DNA of 64,000 bases, taken from positions 85,001 through 149,000 of the forward strand of contig JAPFQT010000381.1 of assembly GCA_027627225.1 (NCBI GenBank). Direction: 5' to 3'. The position numbers were made by a program, and so were the translations under genes. Source of the stretch: Congeria kusceri. Lineage: Eukaryota; Mollusca; Bivalvia; Myida; Dreissenidae. The notes under the pieces are model-generated. The model ran no database searches, was not told where the DNA came from, and was given only the letters and a program-made list of their open reading frames with translations. Positions 1 to 13,046 of the stretch are shown in pieces (position 1 is the stretch's first letter; every line of letters starts with the position of its first letter).

Positions 1-574
1 TTTAGTTCAAATACGTTCAAAGAGTCTTCAAACACAAACATTAAGAATCGCTTTGCACTTTCAATAAAGCAACTGTGTGTGGCTAAATACTTCATGCCAA
101 TAAATGCTAAACTAAGAATGACAGAGGGTGATTAGGCATACTTTTAAATTGCCGTCTCCCTCAGCCTTTGATCAAACCAAATTTTTGACCACTACGCAAA
201 ACTGCGAGGCCGTGAATCGATCTTACTAGACAGTTAACCCAAAAATGATAACGAACCCTAGGAACTTTGCCGGAAGGATTCACGGCCAGGTTCATAAACT
301 AAACAATGGGTACGCAGTGTCTGTGTTGATTAAAATCAAGTCTCTAGGTGCCACCCTTACAAAAGGTTCCACGGTCATACGTCAAATACGGAATACCGAT
401 CAAAGAAGCCAAAGGTCGAATAAAGAGGTAATTGAAAAACGCAAAACTACTAGGTACGCGACACGCCAGAGACGGTATAAATTACATGAAAATTTGCATT
501 ATAGTAAGGGTCTCACTGACATGGTGCAGGTCGTGAGAAAATCTAGACATTTAAGAGACCACAGTTATTTATAA
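1..574 (+). pseudogene. Mutator-like transposase remnant, 3' part, copy 1
   Basis: The 3' third of a decayed Mutator-like transposase, cut by the window edge. The last 109 codons (245-574) stay open and contain the family's C-terminal block NFAGRIHGQVH, then LGATLTKGS and RYATRQRRY. The upstream part (1-244) holds the segment corresponding to FALSIKQ in a broken frame, with stops that recur in other copies. This copy ends in Leu-stop (TTATAA), whereas the others end in Val-stop. It is nearly identical to the copy at 9502-11242, including variants that no other unit has. Confidence 0.8.
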
Positions 575-2384
575 ATAGAGAAAACTAGGTTAGCGTTCAA
601 TAAAGATAAGTGTATTTAGCGAGGCTTAGAAAACCTGGACCGACCACGAGTCTTGTACTTGTGTATATATGTATAGTTTTGCCTTCATTTGCTGCGTTTC
701 ATGCATTGTTTTCAGCTGAATGCCTGATTTTAGTACAATTACAAACTAAAATGTGAACTGAATAGAATCTGTTAACTTTGCAAATTAGGAAAATTGGTAT
801 GATTGAATACTTTGAGTAGGCAGTTCGGATGGTCATCATGGCCAATGCATTTCGGCCAGTGCGGACACAAACAATACGGGCATTATTAACAGTTACATGT
901 TCTTAAATAAAATGATGAGGATTGCAATACAAAGTATTATGACATGAATGAAGTAATTGTTGAGACTCTTGCAAATTAATGTCAAAATGAAACTGAAAAA
1001 CAACACGGTGAACATAATGGGTCTTGGATGGTGACTCTGGATGACATTTTGCGTTAACTTTCCCATATTTACCCCCCTCATGTCCACTAGAGCAACCATC
1101 CCATAAATTACAGCCTTTAATGGGGTCAAGATGGCATCTGGCAGTAATTCTCCAGTAAGCATCCATTAAAAAAAAAAATCCAGACGACAAATCTTACCGG
1201 ATGTTCTTAAAGGTTACACATGCGCAAATAAATTCCTTCATTGTTACATATAAAATATACAATGTTTGATCTCAATTTTCACCATGACCAAGCTACTTTT
1301 TAATATATCACCATACATCGTTGGAAAGATAAGGCCATAAACTTTTGAAAAAACAGCATGTCAAAAAATTCTATGTGTTGTAAACTAAAAATATTTACCT
1401 TAGAATAAACACACAGGTTTTGACGGGTATCGAGGCTGCCATTTTGTGCATGAATACATGGGCCAAAAATTATGAAGCTGGGGACCACAAGAAACAAAGT
1501 AGTGCCAAAAAAACCTTTTTTCTTATTTCTTACATATATACCTTTACATTGATACCAAAACATATCATTTAAACTGTATTTTTAAAATTATATGCATTAT
1601 ACACTGAACCATATGTGTTTATTGTCTAACTGACAGCATGTAACCCTGAGGATGTGACTTCCGTTTTGGTGTAATGTGACCTTTAAGAGAACCCAACTCT
1701 TTCAAATTTGAATAAAAACCACATTTTTCACAAGTCTGATCTATTTCGAGAAAGAACATGAAGTCCAATCACACTGGTGATAGTATAAAAAAGTATTATT
1801 GTAAATACCACATATAAAGGCATTTCGAGACAAGAATTTAGACTTAGGTACATCTTGGAAAACATTATTTGAACTCAGAATTAAGCATAACTTTGAGTTT
1901 TAATAGGCATAGCATATGTAATATAATAACATCAGAAGTGCAAACAATCTTCATTGGCATTCTAAATGTTATAGACCAGGTTTTTAAGCTGTTTTGAGCT
2001 AATTATATTTTTTATTTTCTGCATTTTTTTGGTTAAATCCATATAAAAGTAGCATGTCAGATGCCATTTGACCCCAGAAAAGGGTTTGTTTACATAACAA
2101 TCAACATACCGTACCTCCTGACACAATAAACAAAAACATGTCAATGCCAGGTACTAATTAACAGTCTTCTGTCACACCTGAACCTGTGGGTGAGGTGTGA
2201 ATTCCTTCTTGGCCAGTCTCCAGCAACCTTCAGTCTGTATCCAGTACTCAGTGCTGTGTAATCTGTGGAAATAAAAAGGTTTTCTGTGCATGTTTACTCA
2301 TTATTGTGATTACTAGTGTAAGTTAGATATAATTAGTGTTCATATACAATAGTTTACTTTTTTAATGTGATAAGTCTAGTCGCC
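575..2384. repeat. Unit spacer 1 (non-coding)
   Basis: Non-coding part of the 3.55-kb unit between transposase copies. I see no RNA gene and no credible coding region. Short ORFs on the - strand (about 893-1190 and 1300-1563) recur only because the unit recurs. This spacer shares an almost unchanged block, up to about 1300, with the spacer starting at 11243, then differs (for example CACACAGG rather than CACACCGG near 1412). AATAAAGATAAG shortly after the transposase stop (about 598) contains a possible poly(A) signal. Confidence 0.85.
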
Positions 2385-4127
2385 ATGCCGGCTTCAAAGC
2401 ATGGAGCTCACTTGCGAAAAAGTGGGTTCATAAAGGGGCTTGGGAGTCCCAACAAAGGTAAAACTCTTTCTTTTTCTACTATTTATTAATAAGAAGTATG
2501 TAAGATTAGAAAAGAAGTCATTCGATAGTACAATACATGACAACAACAATGTACTAACCTTCAAAGATACCGATGGTATGGACACGACTGTGTCAACGTT
2601 ACGGCCCCGTCCCAATGCCACTAATGAAGGTGATAAGTATACTACATCCAGACTTGTATACCAATAAGTTGATGGATCAGTCTGAGGTGCAGGTTCTTTT
2701 CAACACTGCATTTAAAGAACATACTCAAATTCAACCAAACTGTGATGGCGATTTAAATTGTGATGCCGCTAACTCCATTAGGTGGGGTCTAGGTTGGCGT
2801 GAGCGGCTAAAATGTACAAAGTGTTCATACATTAGGAAGTATCGCAATCTTTATGAGGAGGTTGATTGTAAAAATATTCGTGGTAGGCGTGCCGCAAAAG
2901 AAAACATAGGCCTTCAGGCTTGATCTGTGCACAACACCAATCAGCAATACCGGTGTGCGCAGAATTCTTAACAACGCCAATATAATAGCCCCCACCCAAG
3001 ATTAAGTAATAAAGATAATGAAAAGGTAGAAAGTTTCAATGTTAAGGACATGCATGAGCAAAGAGTGTCCCTAGTGAAGGAAAATGCCCTAATAGGTAAA
3101 AAAAAAAAAGACAAAACTGAAAATGTAGAGGGCGACTCGTTCGACAATAATCCCATGTTTAATTCCGACTCGACCCGACTCGGTCTATCGCAACAACCAC
3201 GTTTTGTGAAAATAACAGTAAAGACAAGAAAATAGTAGGGGTACATATTGCCAATAAACTTTGCATGAATGTAGCTCGCTTGCGAAATAAGGGGAACAAT
3301 GTTGTTTGCCTAAACCATTGGGGTCATTGCTCTGCAAATGTATCCGATTCAGATCCGATAGGTAACGAAGGTAAATGGTCGGAAATAGTGTCCCGCAACA
3401 TATCAAATCATGTTAAAATAGCTGGTTATACTGGTGAATGAGACTCTAGGAGTCATGCAGTTGTGAGCAAAGGGAATAAACATAAAGTCGAACGCTTTAA
3501 AAGACATAAGGCACGTAGGAAATTCATTGAAACGTGCTGTTCACAAAGCCAACTTTAGTTCAAATACGTTCAAAGGGTCTTCAAACACAAACATTAAGAA
3601 TCGCTTTGCACTTTCAATAAAGCAACGGTGTGTGGCTAAATACTTCATGCCAATGAATGCTAAAATAAGAATGGCAGAGGGTGATTAGGCATACTTTTAA
3701 ATTGCTGTCTCCCTCAGCCTTTGATCAAACCAAATTTTTGACCACTACGCAAAACTGTGAGGCCGTGAATCGATCTTACCAGACAGTTAACCCAAAAATG
3801 ATAACGAACCCTAGGAACTTTGCCGGAAGGATTCACGGCCAGGTTCATAAACTAAACAATGGGTACGCAGTGTCTGTGTTGATTAAAACCAAGTCTCTAG
3901 GTGCCACCCTTACAAAAGGTTCCACGGTCATACGTCAAATACGGAATACCGATCAAAGAAGCCAAAGGTCGAATAAAGAAGTAATTGATAAACGCAAAAC
4001 TACTAGGTACGCGACACGCCAGAGACGGTATCAATTACATGAAAATTTGCATTATAGTAAGGGTCTCACTGACATGGTACTAGTCGTGAGAAAATCTAGA
4101 CATTTAAGAGACCACAGTTATGTATAA
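2385..4127 (+). pseudogene. Mutator-like transposase, decayed, copy 2
   Basis: The start ATG sits in a good eukaryotic context (GTCGCCATGCC). The N-terminus has the basic LRKSGF...PNKGK motif typical of these proteins. Conserved blocks then appear in changing frames: LRPRP near 2600; a Cys motif CTKCSY followed by LYEEV near 2815-2870; ISNTG near 2945; VKDMHEQR near 3040; VEGDSFDNNP near 3125; GKWSEIVSRNIS near 3370; KIAGYTGE then stop at about 3440; and NFAGRIHGQVH near 3810. The total span of about 580 codons suits a full-length Mutator-like transposase of the kind abundant in molluscs and cnidarians (remembered as the PF20700 family). The frame breaks soon after the N-terminus, after LRPRP, after GLQA and again before IVGVHIANK, with further in-frame stops. 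It cannot encode a functional protein. Confidence 0.82.
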
Positions 4128-5955
4128 ATATAGAAAACTAGGTTAGCGTTCAGTAAAGATAAGTTTGTTTAGCGAGTCTTAGAAAACCTGGACCGACCAC
4201 GAGCCTTGTACTTGTGTACATATGTATAGTTTTGCCTTCATTTGCTGCGTTTCATGCATTGTTTTCAGCTGAATGCCTGATTTTAGTACAATTACAAACT
4301 AAAATGTGAACTGAATAGAATCTGTTAACTTTGCAAATTAGGAAAATTGGTATGATTTTTGAATACTTTGAGTAGGCAGTTCGGATGGTCATAATGGCCA
4401 ATGCATTCGGCAAGTGCGGACACAAACAATACGGGCATTATTAACAGTTACAGCTTCTTAAACTAAATGATAAGGATTGCAACACAAAGTATTATGACAT
4501 GAATGAATAATTGTTGAGGCTCTTGCAAATTAATGTCAAAATGAAACTGAAAAACAACACGGTGAACATAATGGGTCTTGGATGGTGACTCTGGATGACA
4601 TTTTGCGTGAACTTTCCCATATCTACCGCCCTCATGTCCACTAGAGCAACCATCCCATAAAATACAGCCTTTAATGGGGTCAAGATGGCATCTGGCAGTA
4701 ATACTCTCCATTACAGTGCGTTTGTAAGCATCCATTCAAAAAACATTTCCAGACGACAAATCTTACCGGATGTTCTTAAAGGTTACACATGCTCAAGTAA
4801 ATTCCTTCTTTGTTACATATAAAATATACAATGTTTGATCTCAATTTTCACCATGACCAAGCTACTTTTTAATATATCACCATACATCGTTGGAAAGATA
4901 AGGCCATAAACTTTTGAAAAAAACAGCATGTCAAAAAATTCTATGTGTTGTAAACTCAAAATATTTACCTTAGAATAAACACACCGGTTTTGACGGGCAT
5001 GGAGGCTGCCATTTTGTGCATGAATACATGGGCCAAAAGTTATGAAGCTGGGGACCACTAAGAACAAAGTAGTGCCAAAAAAAACCTTTTTTCTTATTTC
5101 TTACATATATACCTTTAAATTGATACCAAAACATATCATTTAAACTGTATTTTTAAAATTATATGCATTATACACTGAACCATATGTGTTTATTGTCTAA
5201 CTGACAGCATGTAACCCTGAGGATGTGACTTCCGTTTTGGTGTAATGTGACCTTTAAGAGAACCCAACTCTTTCAAATTTGAATAAAAACCACATTTTTC
5301 ACAAGTCTGATCTATTTCGAGAAAGAACATGAAGTCCTATCACACTGGTATATTGGAAAAAAGTATAATTGTAAATACCACATATAAAGGCATTTCGAGA
5401 CAAGAATTTAAACTTAGGTACATCTTGGAAAACATTATTTGAACTCAGAATTAAGCATAACTTTGAGTTTTAATAGGCATAGCAGATGTAATATAATAAT
5501 ATCAGAAGTGGAAACAATCTTCATTGGCATTCTAAATGTTATAGACCAGGTTTTTAAGCTGTTTTGAGCTAATTATTTGTTTTATTTTCTGCATTTTGTT
5601 GGTTAAATCCATATAAAAGTAGCATGTCAGATGCCATTTGACCCCAGAAAAGGGTTTGTTTACATAACAATCAACATACTGTACCTCCTGACACAATAAA
5701 CAAAAACATGTCAATGCCAGGTACTAATTAACAGTCTTTTGTCACACCTGAACCTGTGGGTGAGGTGTGAAGTCCTTCTTGGCCAGTCTCCAGCAACCTT
5801 CAGTCTGCATCCAGTACTCAGTGCTGTGTAATCTGTGGAAATAAAAAGGTTTTCTGTGCGTGTTTACTCATTATTGTGATTACTAGTGTAAGTTAGATAT
5901 AATTAGTGTTCATATACAATAGTTTACTTTTTTTAATGTGATAAATCTAGTCGCC
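4128..5955. repeat. Unit spacer 2 (non-coding)
   Basis: Same non-coding module. It carries a CTCTCCATTACAGTGCGTTTG insertion-type variant (about 4705-4725) that is shared with the seventh unit but absent from the first, fourth, fifth and sixth; the third has a closely related form. Otherwise collinear with the other spacers. No gene seen. Confidence 0.85.
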
Positions 5956-7686
5956 ATGCCGGCTTCAAAGCATGGAGCTCACTTGCGAAAAAGTGGGTTC
6001 AAAAAGGGGCTTGGGAGTCCCAACTCTTTCTTTTTCTACTATTTATTAATAAGAAGTATGTAAGATTAGAAAAGAAGTCATTCGATAGTACAATACATGA
6101 CAACAACAATGTACTAACCTTCAAAGATACCGAGGGTATGGACACGACTGTGTCAACGTTACGGCCCCGTCCCAATGCCACTAATGTAGGTGATGAGTAT
6201 ACTACATCCAGACTTGTATACCAATAAGTTGATGGCTCAGTCTGAGGTCCAGGATCTTTTCAACATTGCATTTAAAGAACATACTCAAATTCAACCAAAC
6301 TGTGATGGCGATTTAAATTTTGATGCCGCTAACTCCATTAGGTGGGGTCTAGGTTGGCGTGAGCGGCTAAAATGTACAAAGTGTTCATACATTAGGAAGT
6401 ATCGCAATCTTTACGAGGAGGTTGATTGTAAAATTGTTCGTGGTAGGCGTGCCGCAAAAGAAAACATAGGATTTCAGGCTTGATCTGTGCACAACACCAA
6501 TCAGCAATACCGGTGTGCGCAGAATTCTTAACAACGCCAATATAATAGCCCCCACCCAAGATTAAGTAATAAAGATAATGAAAAGGTAGAAAGTTTCAAT
6601 GTTAAGGACATGCATGAGCAAAGAGTGTCCCTTGTGATGGAAAATGCCCTAATAGGTAAAAAAAAAATGCCAAAACTGTAAATGTAGAGGGCGACTCGTT
6701 CTACAATAATCCCATGTTTATTTCCGACTCGACCCGACTCGGTCTATCGCAACAACCACGTTTTGTGAAAATAACAGTAAAGACAAGAAAATAGTAGGGG
6801 TACATATTGCCAATAAACTTTGCATGATTGTAGCTCGCTTGCGAAATAAGGGGAACAATGTTGTTTGCCTAAACCATAGGGGTCATTGCTCTGCAAATGT
6901 ATCCGATTCAGATCCGATAGGTAACGAAGGTAAATGGTCGGAAATAGTGTCCCGCAACATATCAAATCATGTTAAAATAGCTGGTTATACTGGTGAATGA
7001 GACTCTAGGAGTCATGCAGTTGTGAGCAAAGGGAATAAACATAAAGTCGAACGCTTTAAAAGACATAAGGCACGTAGGAAATTCATTGAAACGTGCTGTT
7101 CACAAAGCCAACTTTAGTTCAAATACGTTCAAAGGGTCTTCAAACACAAACATTAAGAATCGCTTTGCTCTTTCAATAAAGCAACGGTGTGTGGCTAAAT
7201 ACTTCATGCCAATGAATGCTAAACTAAGAATGACAGAGGGTGATTAGGCATACTTTTAAATTGCTGTCTCCCTCAGCCTTTGATCAAACCAAATTTTTGA
7301 CCACTACGCAAAACTGCGAGGCCGTGAATCGATCTTACTAGACAGTTAACCCCAAAATGATAACGAACCCTAGGGACTTTGCCGGAAGGATTCACGGCCA
7401 GGTTCATAAACTAAACAATGGGTACGCAGTGTCTGTGTTGATTAAAACCAAGTCTCTAGGTGCCACCCTTACAAAAGGTTCCACGGTCATACGTCAAATA
7501 CGGAATACCGATCAAAGAAGCCAAAGGTCGAATAAAGAAGTAATTGAAAAACGCAAAACTACTAGGTACGCGACACGCCAGAGACGGTATAAATTACATG
7601 AAAATTTGCATTATAGTAAGGGTCTCACTGACATGGTACTAGTCGTGAGAAAATCTAGACATTTAAGAGACCACAGTTATGTATAA
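5956..7686 (+). pseudogene. Mutator-like transposase, decayed, copy 3
   Basis: This has the same order of conserved blocks as the other units, from ATG 5956 to the stop at 7686. A private deletion of about 12 bases removes the AAAGGTAAAA stretch just after the PNKG-coding region (near 6022), changing the local frame relationship. The TGA after GFQA (about 6481) and the TGA in the GYTGE block are shared with neighbouring units. The last 109 codons (7357-7686) are open. Confidence 0.8.
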
Positions 7687-9501
7687 ATAGAGAAAACTAG
7701 GTTAGCGTTCAATAAAGATAAGTTTATTTAACGAGGCTTAGAAAACCTGAACCGACCACTTGTGTATATATGTATAGTTTTGCCTTCATTTGCTGCGTTT
7801 CATGCATTGTTTTCAGCTGAATGCCTGATTTTAGTACAATTACAAACTAAAATGTGAACTGAATAGAATCTGTTAACTTTGCAAATTAGGAAAATTGGTA
7901 TGATTTTTGAATACTTTGAGTAGGCAGTTCGGATGGTCATCATGGCCAATGCATTCGGCCAGTGCGAACACAAACAATACGGGCATTATTAACAGTTACA
8001 GCTTCTTAAACTAAATGATAAGGATTGCAACACAAAGTATTATGACATGAATGAATAATTGTTGAGGCACTTGCAAATTAATGTCAAAATGAAACTGAAA
8101 AACAACACGGTGAACATAATGGGTCTTGGATGGTTACTCTGGTTGACATTTTGCGTTAACTTTCCCATATCTACCGCCCTCATGTCCACTAGAGCAACCA
8201 TCCCATAAAATGCAGCCTTTAATGGGGTCAAGATGGCATCTGGCAGTAATTTTCTCCATTACAGTGCCTTTTTAAGCATCCATTCAAAAAACATTTCCAT
8301 TCGACAAATCTTACCGGATGTTCTTAAAGGTTACACATGCGCAAGTAAATTACTTCATTGTTACATATAAAATATACAATGTTTGATCTCAATTTTCACC
8401 ATGACCAAGCTACTTTTTAATATATCACCATACATCGTTGGAAAGATAAGGCCATAAACTTTTGAAAAAAGAGCATGTCAACAAATGCTATGTGTTGTAA
8501 ACTCAAAATATTTACCTTAGAATAAACACACCGGTTTTGACGGGCATTGTGGCTGCCATTTTGTGCATGAATACATGGGCCAAAAGTTATGAAGCTGGGG
8601 ACCACTAAGAACAAAGTAGTGCCAAAAAAACCTTTTTTCTTATTTCTTACATATATACCTTTAAATTGATACCAAAACATATCATTTAATCTGTATTTTT
8701 AAAATTATATGCATTATACACTGAACCATATGTGTTTATTGTCTAACTGACAGCATGTAACCCTGAGGATGTGACTTCCGTTTTGGTGTAATGTGACCTT
8801 TAAGAGAACCCAACTCTTTCAAATTTGAATAAAAACCACATTTTTCACAAGTCTGATCTATTTCGAGAAAGAACATGAAGTCCTATCACACTGGTATATT
8901 GGAAAAAAGTTTAATTGTAAATACCACATAGAAAGGCATTTCGAGACAAGAATTTAGACTTAGGTACATCTTGGAAAACATTATTTGAACTCAGAATTAA
9001 GCATAACTTTGAGTTTTAATAGGCATAGCAGATGTAATATAATAATATCAGAAGTGGAAACAATCTTCATTGGCATTCTAAATGTTATAGACCAGGTTTT
9101 TAAGCTGTTTCGATCTAATTATATTTTTTATTTTCTGCATTTTTTTGGTCAAATCCATATAAAAGTAGCATGTCAGATGCCATTTGACCCCAGAAAAGGG
9201 TTTGTTTACATAACAATCAACATACTGTACCTCCTGACACAATAAACAAAAACATGTCAATGCCAGGTACTAATTAACAGTCTTTTGTCACACCTGAACC
9301 TGTGGGTGAGGTGTGAATTCCTTCTTGGCCAGTCTCCAGCAACCTTCAGTCTGTATCCAGTACTCAGTGCTGTGTAATCTGTGGAAATAAAAAGGTTTTA
9401 TGTGCATGTTTACTCATTATTGTGATTACTAGTGTAAGTTATATATAATTAGTGTTCATATACAATAGTTAACTTTTTTTAGTGTGATAAGTCTAGTCGC
9501 C
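7687..9501. repeat. Unit spacer 3 (non-coding)
   Basis: Same module, lacking about 12 bases (CGAGCCTTGTAC of other units) near 7760. Carries the longer TTTTCTCCATTACAG variant near 8249. No gene seen. Confidence 0.85.
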
Positions 9502-11242
9502 ATGCCGGCTTCAAAGCATGGAGCTCACTTGCGAAAAAGTGGGTTCATAAAGGGGCTTGGGAGTCCCAACAAGGGTAAAACTTTTTCTTTTTCTACTATT
9601 TATTAATAAGAAGTATGTAAGATTAGAATAGAAGTCATTCGATAGTACAATACATGACAACAACAATGTACTAACCTTCAAAGATACCGATGGTATGGAC
9701 ACGACTGTGTCAACGTTACGGCCCCGTCCCAATGCCACTAATGTAGGTGATGAGTATACTACATCCAGACTTGTATACCAATAAGTTGATGGCTCAGTCT
9801 GAGGTGCAGGTTGTTTTCAACACTGCATTTAAAGAACATACTCAAATTCAACCAAACTGTGATGGCGATTTAAATTGTGATGCCGCTAACTCCATTAGGT
9901 AGGGTCTAGGTTGGCGTGAGCGGCTAAAATGTACAAAGTGTTCATACATTAGGAAGTATCGCAATCTTTACGAGGAGGTTGATTGTAAAATTGTTCGTGG
10001 TAGGCGTGCCGCAAAAGAAAACATAGGCCTTCAGGCTTGTTCTGTGCACAACACCAATCAGCAATACCGGTGTGCGCAGAATTCTTAACAACGCTAATAT
10101 TATAGCCCCCACCCAAGATTAAGTAATAAAGATAATGAAAAGGTAGAAAGTTTCAATGTTAAGGACATGCATGAGCAAAGAGTGTCCCTTGTGAAGGAAA
10201 ATGCCCTAATAGGTAAAAAAAAATGCCAAAACTGTAAATGAAGAGGGCGACTCGTTCGACAATAATCCCATGTTTAATTCCGACTCGACCCGACTCGGTC
10301 TATCGCAACAACCACGTTTTGTGAAAATAACAGTAAAGACAAGAAAATAGTAGGGGTACATATTGCCAATAAACTTTGCATGATTGTAGCTCGCTTGCGA
10401 AATAAGGGGAACAATGTTGTTTGCCTAAACCATAGGGGTCATTGCTCTGCAAATGTATCCGATTCAGATCCGATAGGTAACGAAGGTAAATGGTCGGAAA
10501 TAGTGTCCCGCAACATATCAAATCATGTTAAAATAGCTGGTTATACTGGTGAATGAGTCTCTAGGAGTCATGCAGTTGTGAGCAAAGGGAATAAACATAA
10601 AGTCGAACGCTTTAAAAGACATAAGGCACGTAGGAAATTCATTGAAACGTGCTGTTCACAAAGCCAACTTTAGTTCAAATACGTTCAAAGAGTCTTCAAA
10701 CACAAACATTAAGAATCGCTTTGCACTTTCAATAAAGCAACGGTGTGTGGCTAAATACTTCATGCCAATAAATGCTAAACTAAGAATGACAGAGGGTGAT
10801 TAGGCATACTTTTAAATTGCCGTCTCCCTCAGCCTTTGATCAAACCAAATTTTTGACCACTACGCAAAACTGCGAGGCCGTGAATCGATCTTACTAGACA
10901 GTTAACCCAAAAATGATAACGAACCCTAGGAACTTTGCCGGAAGGATTCACGGCCAGGTTCATAAACTAAACAATGGGTACGCAGTGTCTGTGTTGATTA
11001 AAATCAAGTCTCTAGGTGCCACCCTTACAAAAGGTTCCACGGTCATACGTCAAATACGGAATACCGATCAAAGAAGCCAAAGGTCGAATAAAGAGGTAAT
11101 TGAAAAACGCAAAACTACTAGGTACGCGACACGCCAGAGACGGTATAAATTACATGAAAATTTGCATTATAGTAAGGGTCTCACTGACATGGTGCAGGTC
11201 GTGAGAAAATCTAGACATTTAAGAGACCACAGTTATGTATAA
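9502..11242 (+). pseudogene. Mutator-like transposase, decayed, copy 4
   Basis: Spans ATG 9502 to the stop at 11242. Two private changes stand out. The codon after GLQA is TGT rather than the TGA found in other copies (about 10038), and a private TAG lies earlier, in the block where other units read RWGLGW (about 9900). The TGA of the GYTGE block is still present. Its 3' part is nearly identical to 1-574 (offset 10,668), including GTGCAGGTCGTGAG, which the remaining copies lack. Confidence 0.8.
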
Positions 11243-13046
11243 ATAGAGAAAACTAGGTTAGCGTTCAATAAAGATAAGTTTATTTAGCGAGGCTTAGAAA
11301 ACCTGGACCGACCACGAGTCTTGTACTTGTGTATATATGTATAGTTTTGCCTTCATTTGCTGCGTTTCATGCATTGTTTTCAGCTGAATGCCTGATTTTA
11401 GTACAATTACAAACTAAAATGTGAACTGAATAGAATCTGTTAACTTTTCAAATTAGGAAAATTGGTATGATTGAATACTTTGAGTAGGCAGTTCGGATGG
11501 TCATCATGGCCAATGCATTTCGGCCAGTGCGGACACAAACTATACGGGCATTATTAACAGTTACATGTTCTTAAATAAAATGATGAGGATTGCAATACAA
11601 AGTATTATGACATGAATGAAGTAATTGTTGAGACTCTTGCAAATTAATGTCAAAATGAAACTGAAAAACAACACGGTGAACATAATGGGTCTTGGATGGT
11701 GACTCTGGATGACATTTTGCGTTAACTTTCCCATATTTACCCCCCTCATGTCCACTAGAGCAACCATCCCATAAATTACAGCCTTTAATGGGGTCAAGAT
11801 GGCATCTGGCAGTAATTCTCCAGTAAGCATCCATTAAAAAAAAAAATCCAGACGACAAATCTTACCGGATGTTCTTAAAGGTTACACATGCGCAAATAAA
11901 TTCCTTCATTGTTACATATAAAATATACAATGTTTGATCTCAATTTTCACCATGACCAAGCTACTTTTTAATATATCACCATACATCGTTGGAAAGATAA
12001 GGCCATAAACTTTTGAAAAATACAGCATGTCAAAAAATTCTATGTGTTGTAAACTCAAAATATTTACCTTAGAATAAACACACCGGTTTTGACGGGCATG
12101 GAGGCTGCCATTTTGTGCATGAATACATGGACCAAAAGTTATGAAGCTGGGGACCACTAAGAACAAAGTAGTGCCAAAAAAAACCTTTTTTCTTATTTCT
12201 TTCATATATACCTTTAAATTGATACCAAAACATATCATTTAAACTGTATTTTTAAAATTATATGCATTATACACTGAACCATATGTGTTTATTGTCTAAC
12301 TGACAGCATGTAACCCTGAGGATGTGACTTCCGTTTTGGTGTAATGTGACCTTTAAGAGAACCCAACTCTTTCAAATTTGAATAAAAACCACATTTTTCA
12401 CAAGTCTGATCTATTTCGAGAAAGAACATGAAGTCCTATCACACTGGTATATTGGAAAAAAGTTTAATTGTAAATACCACATATAAAGGCATTTCGAGAC
12501 AAGAATTTAGACTTAGGTACATCTTGGAAAACATTATTTGAACTCAGAATTAAGCATAACTTTGAGTTTTAATAGGCATAGCAGATAATAATATCAGAAG
12601 TGGAAACAATCTTCATTGGCATTCTAAATGTTATAGACCAGGTTTTTAAGCTGATTTGAGCTAATTATTTGTTGTATTTTCTGCATTTTGTGGGTTAAAT
12701 CCATATAAAAGTAGCATGTCAGATGCCATTTGACCCCAGAAAAGGGTTTGTTTACATAACAATCAACATACCGTACCTCCTGACACAATAAACAAAAACA
12801 TGTCAATGCCAGGTACTAATTAACAGTCTTTTGTCACACCTGAACCTGTGGGTGAGGTGTGAATTCCTTCTTGGCCAGTCTCCAGCAACCTTCAGTCTGT
12901 ATCCAGTACTCAGTGCTGTGTAATCTGTGGAAATAAAAAGGTTTTCTGTGCATGTTTACTCATTATTGTGATTACTAGTGTAAGTTAGATATAATTGGTG
13001 TTCATATACAATAGTTTACTTTTTTAATGTGATAAATCTAGTCGCC
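11243..13046. repeat. Unit spacer 4 (non-coding)
   Basis: Same module. Its first part (to about 12000) is almost identical to spacer 1. The later part instead carries the common variants (CACACCGG, GGGCATGG), so this unit looks like a mosaic of two subtypes. A 9-base deletion (TGTAATATA missing) lies near 12586. No gene seen. Confidence 0.85.

Noticed and set aside
893..1563. Conserved - strand open frames in each Mutator-array spacer (for example 893-1162, 903-1190, 1300-1563)
   Set aside because: They are repeated only because the unit is repeated. Frames differ between units through indels, two overlapping frames are open at once, and no domain is seen.
1962..2144. 60-codon - strand frame (MTCFCLLCQEV...) present in most units
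   Set aside because: Short, without a recognised motif, and kept by array homogenisation rather than visible selection.
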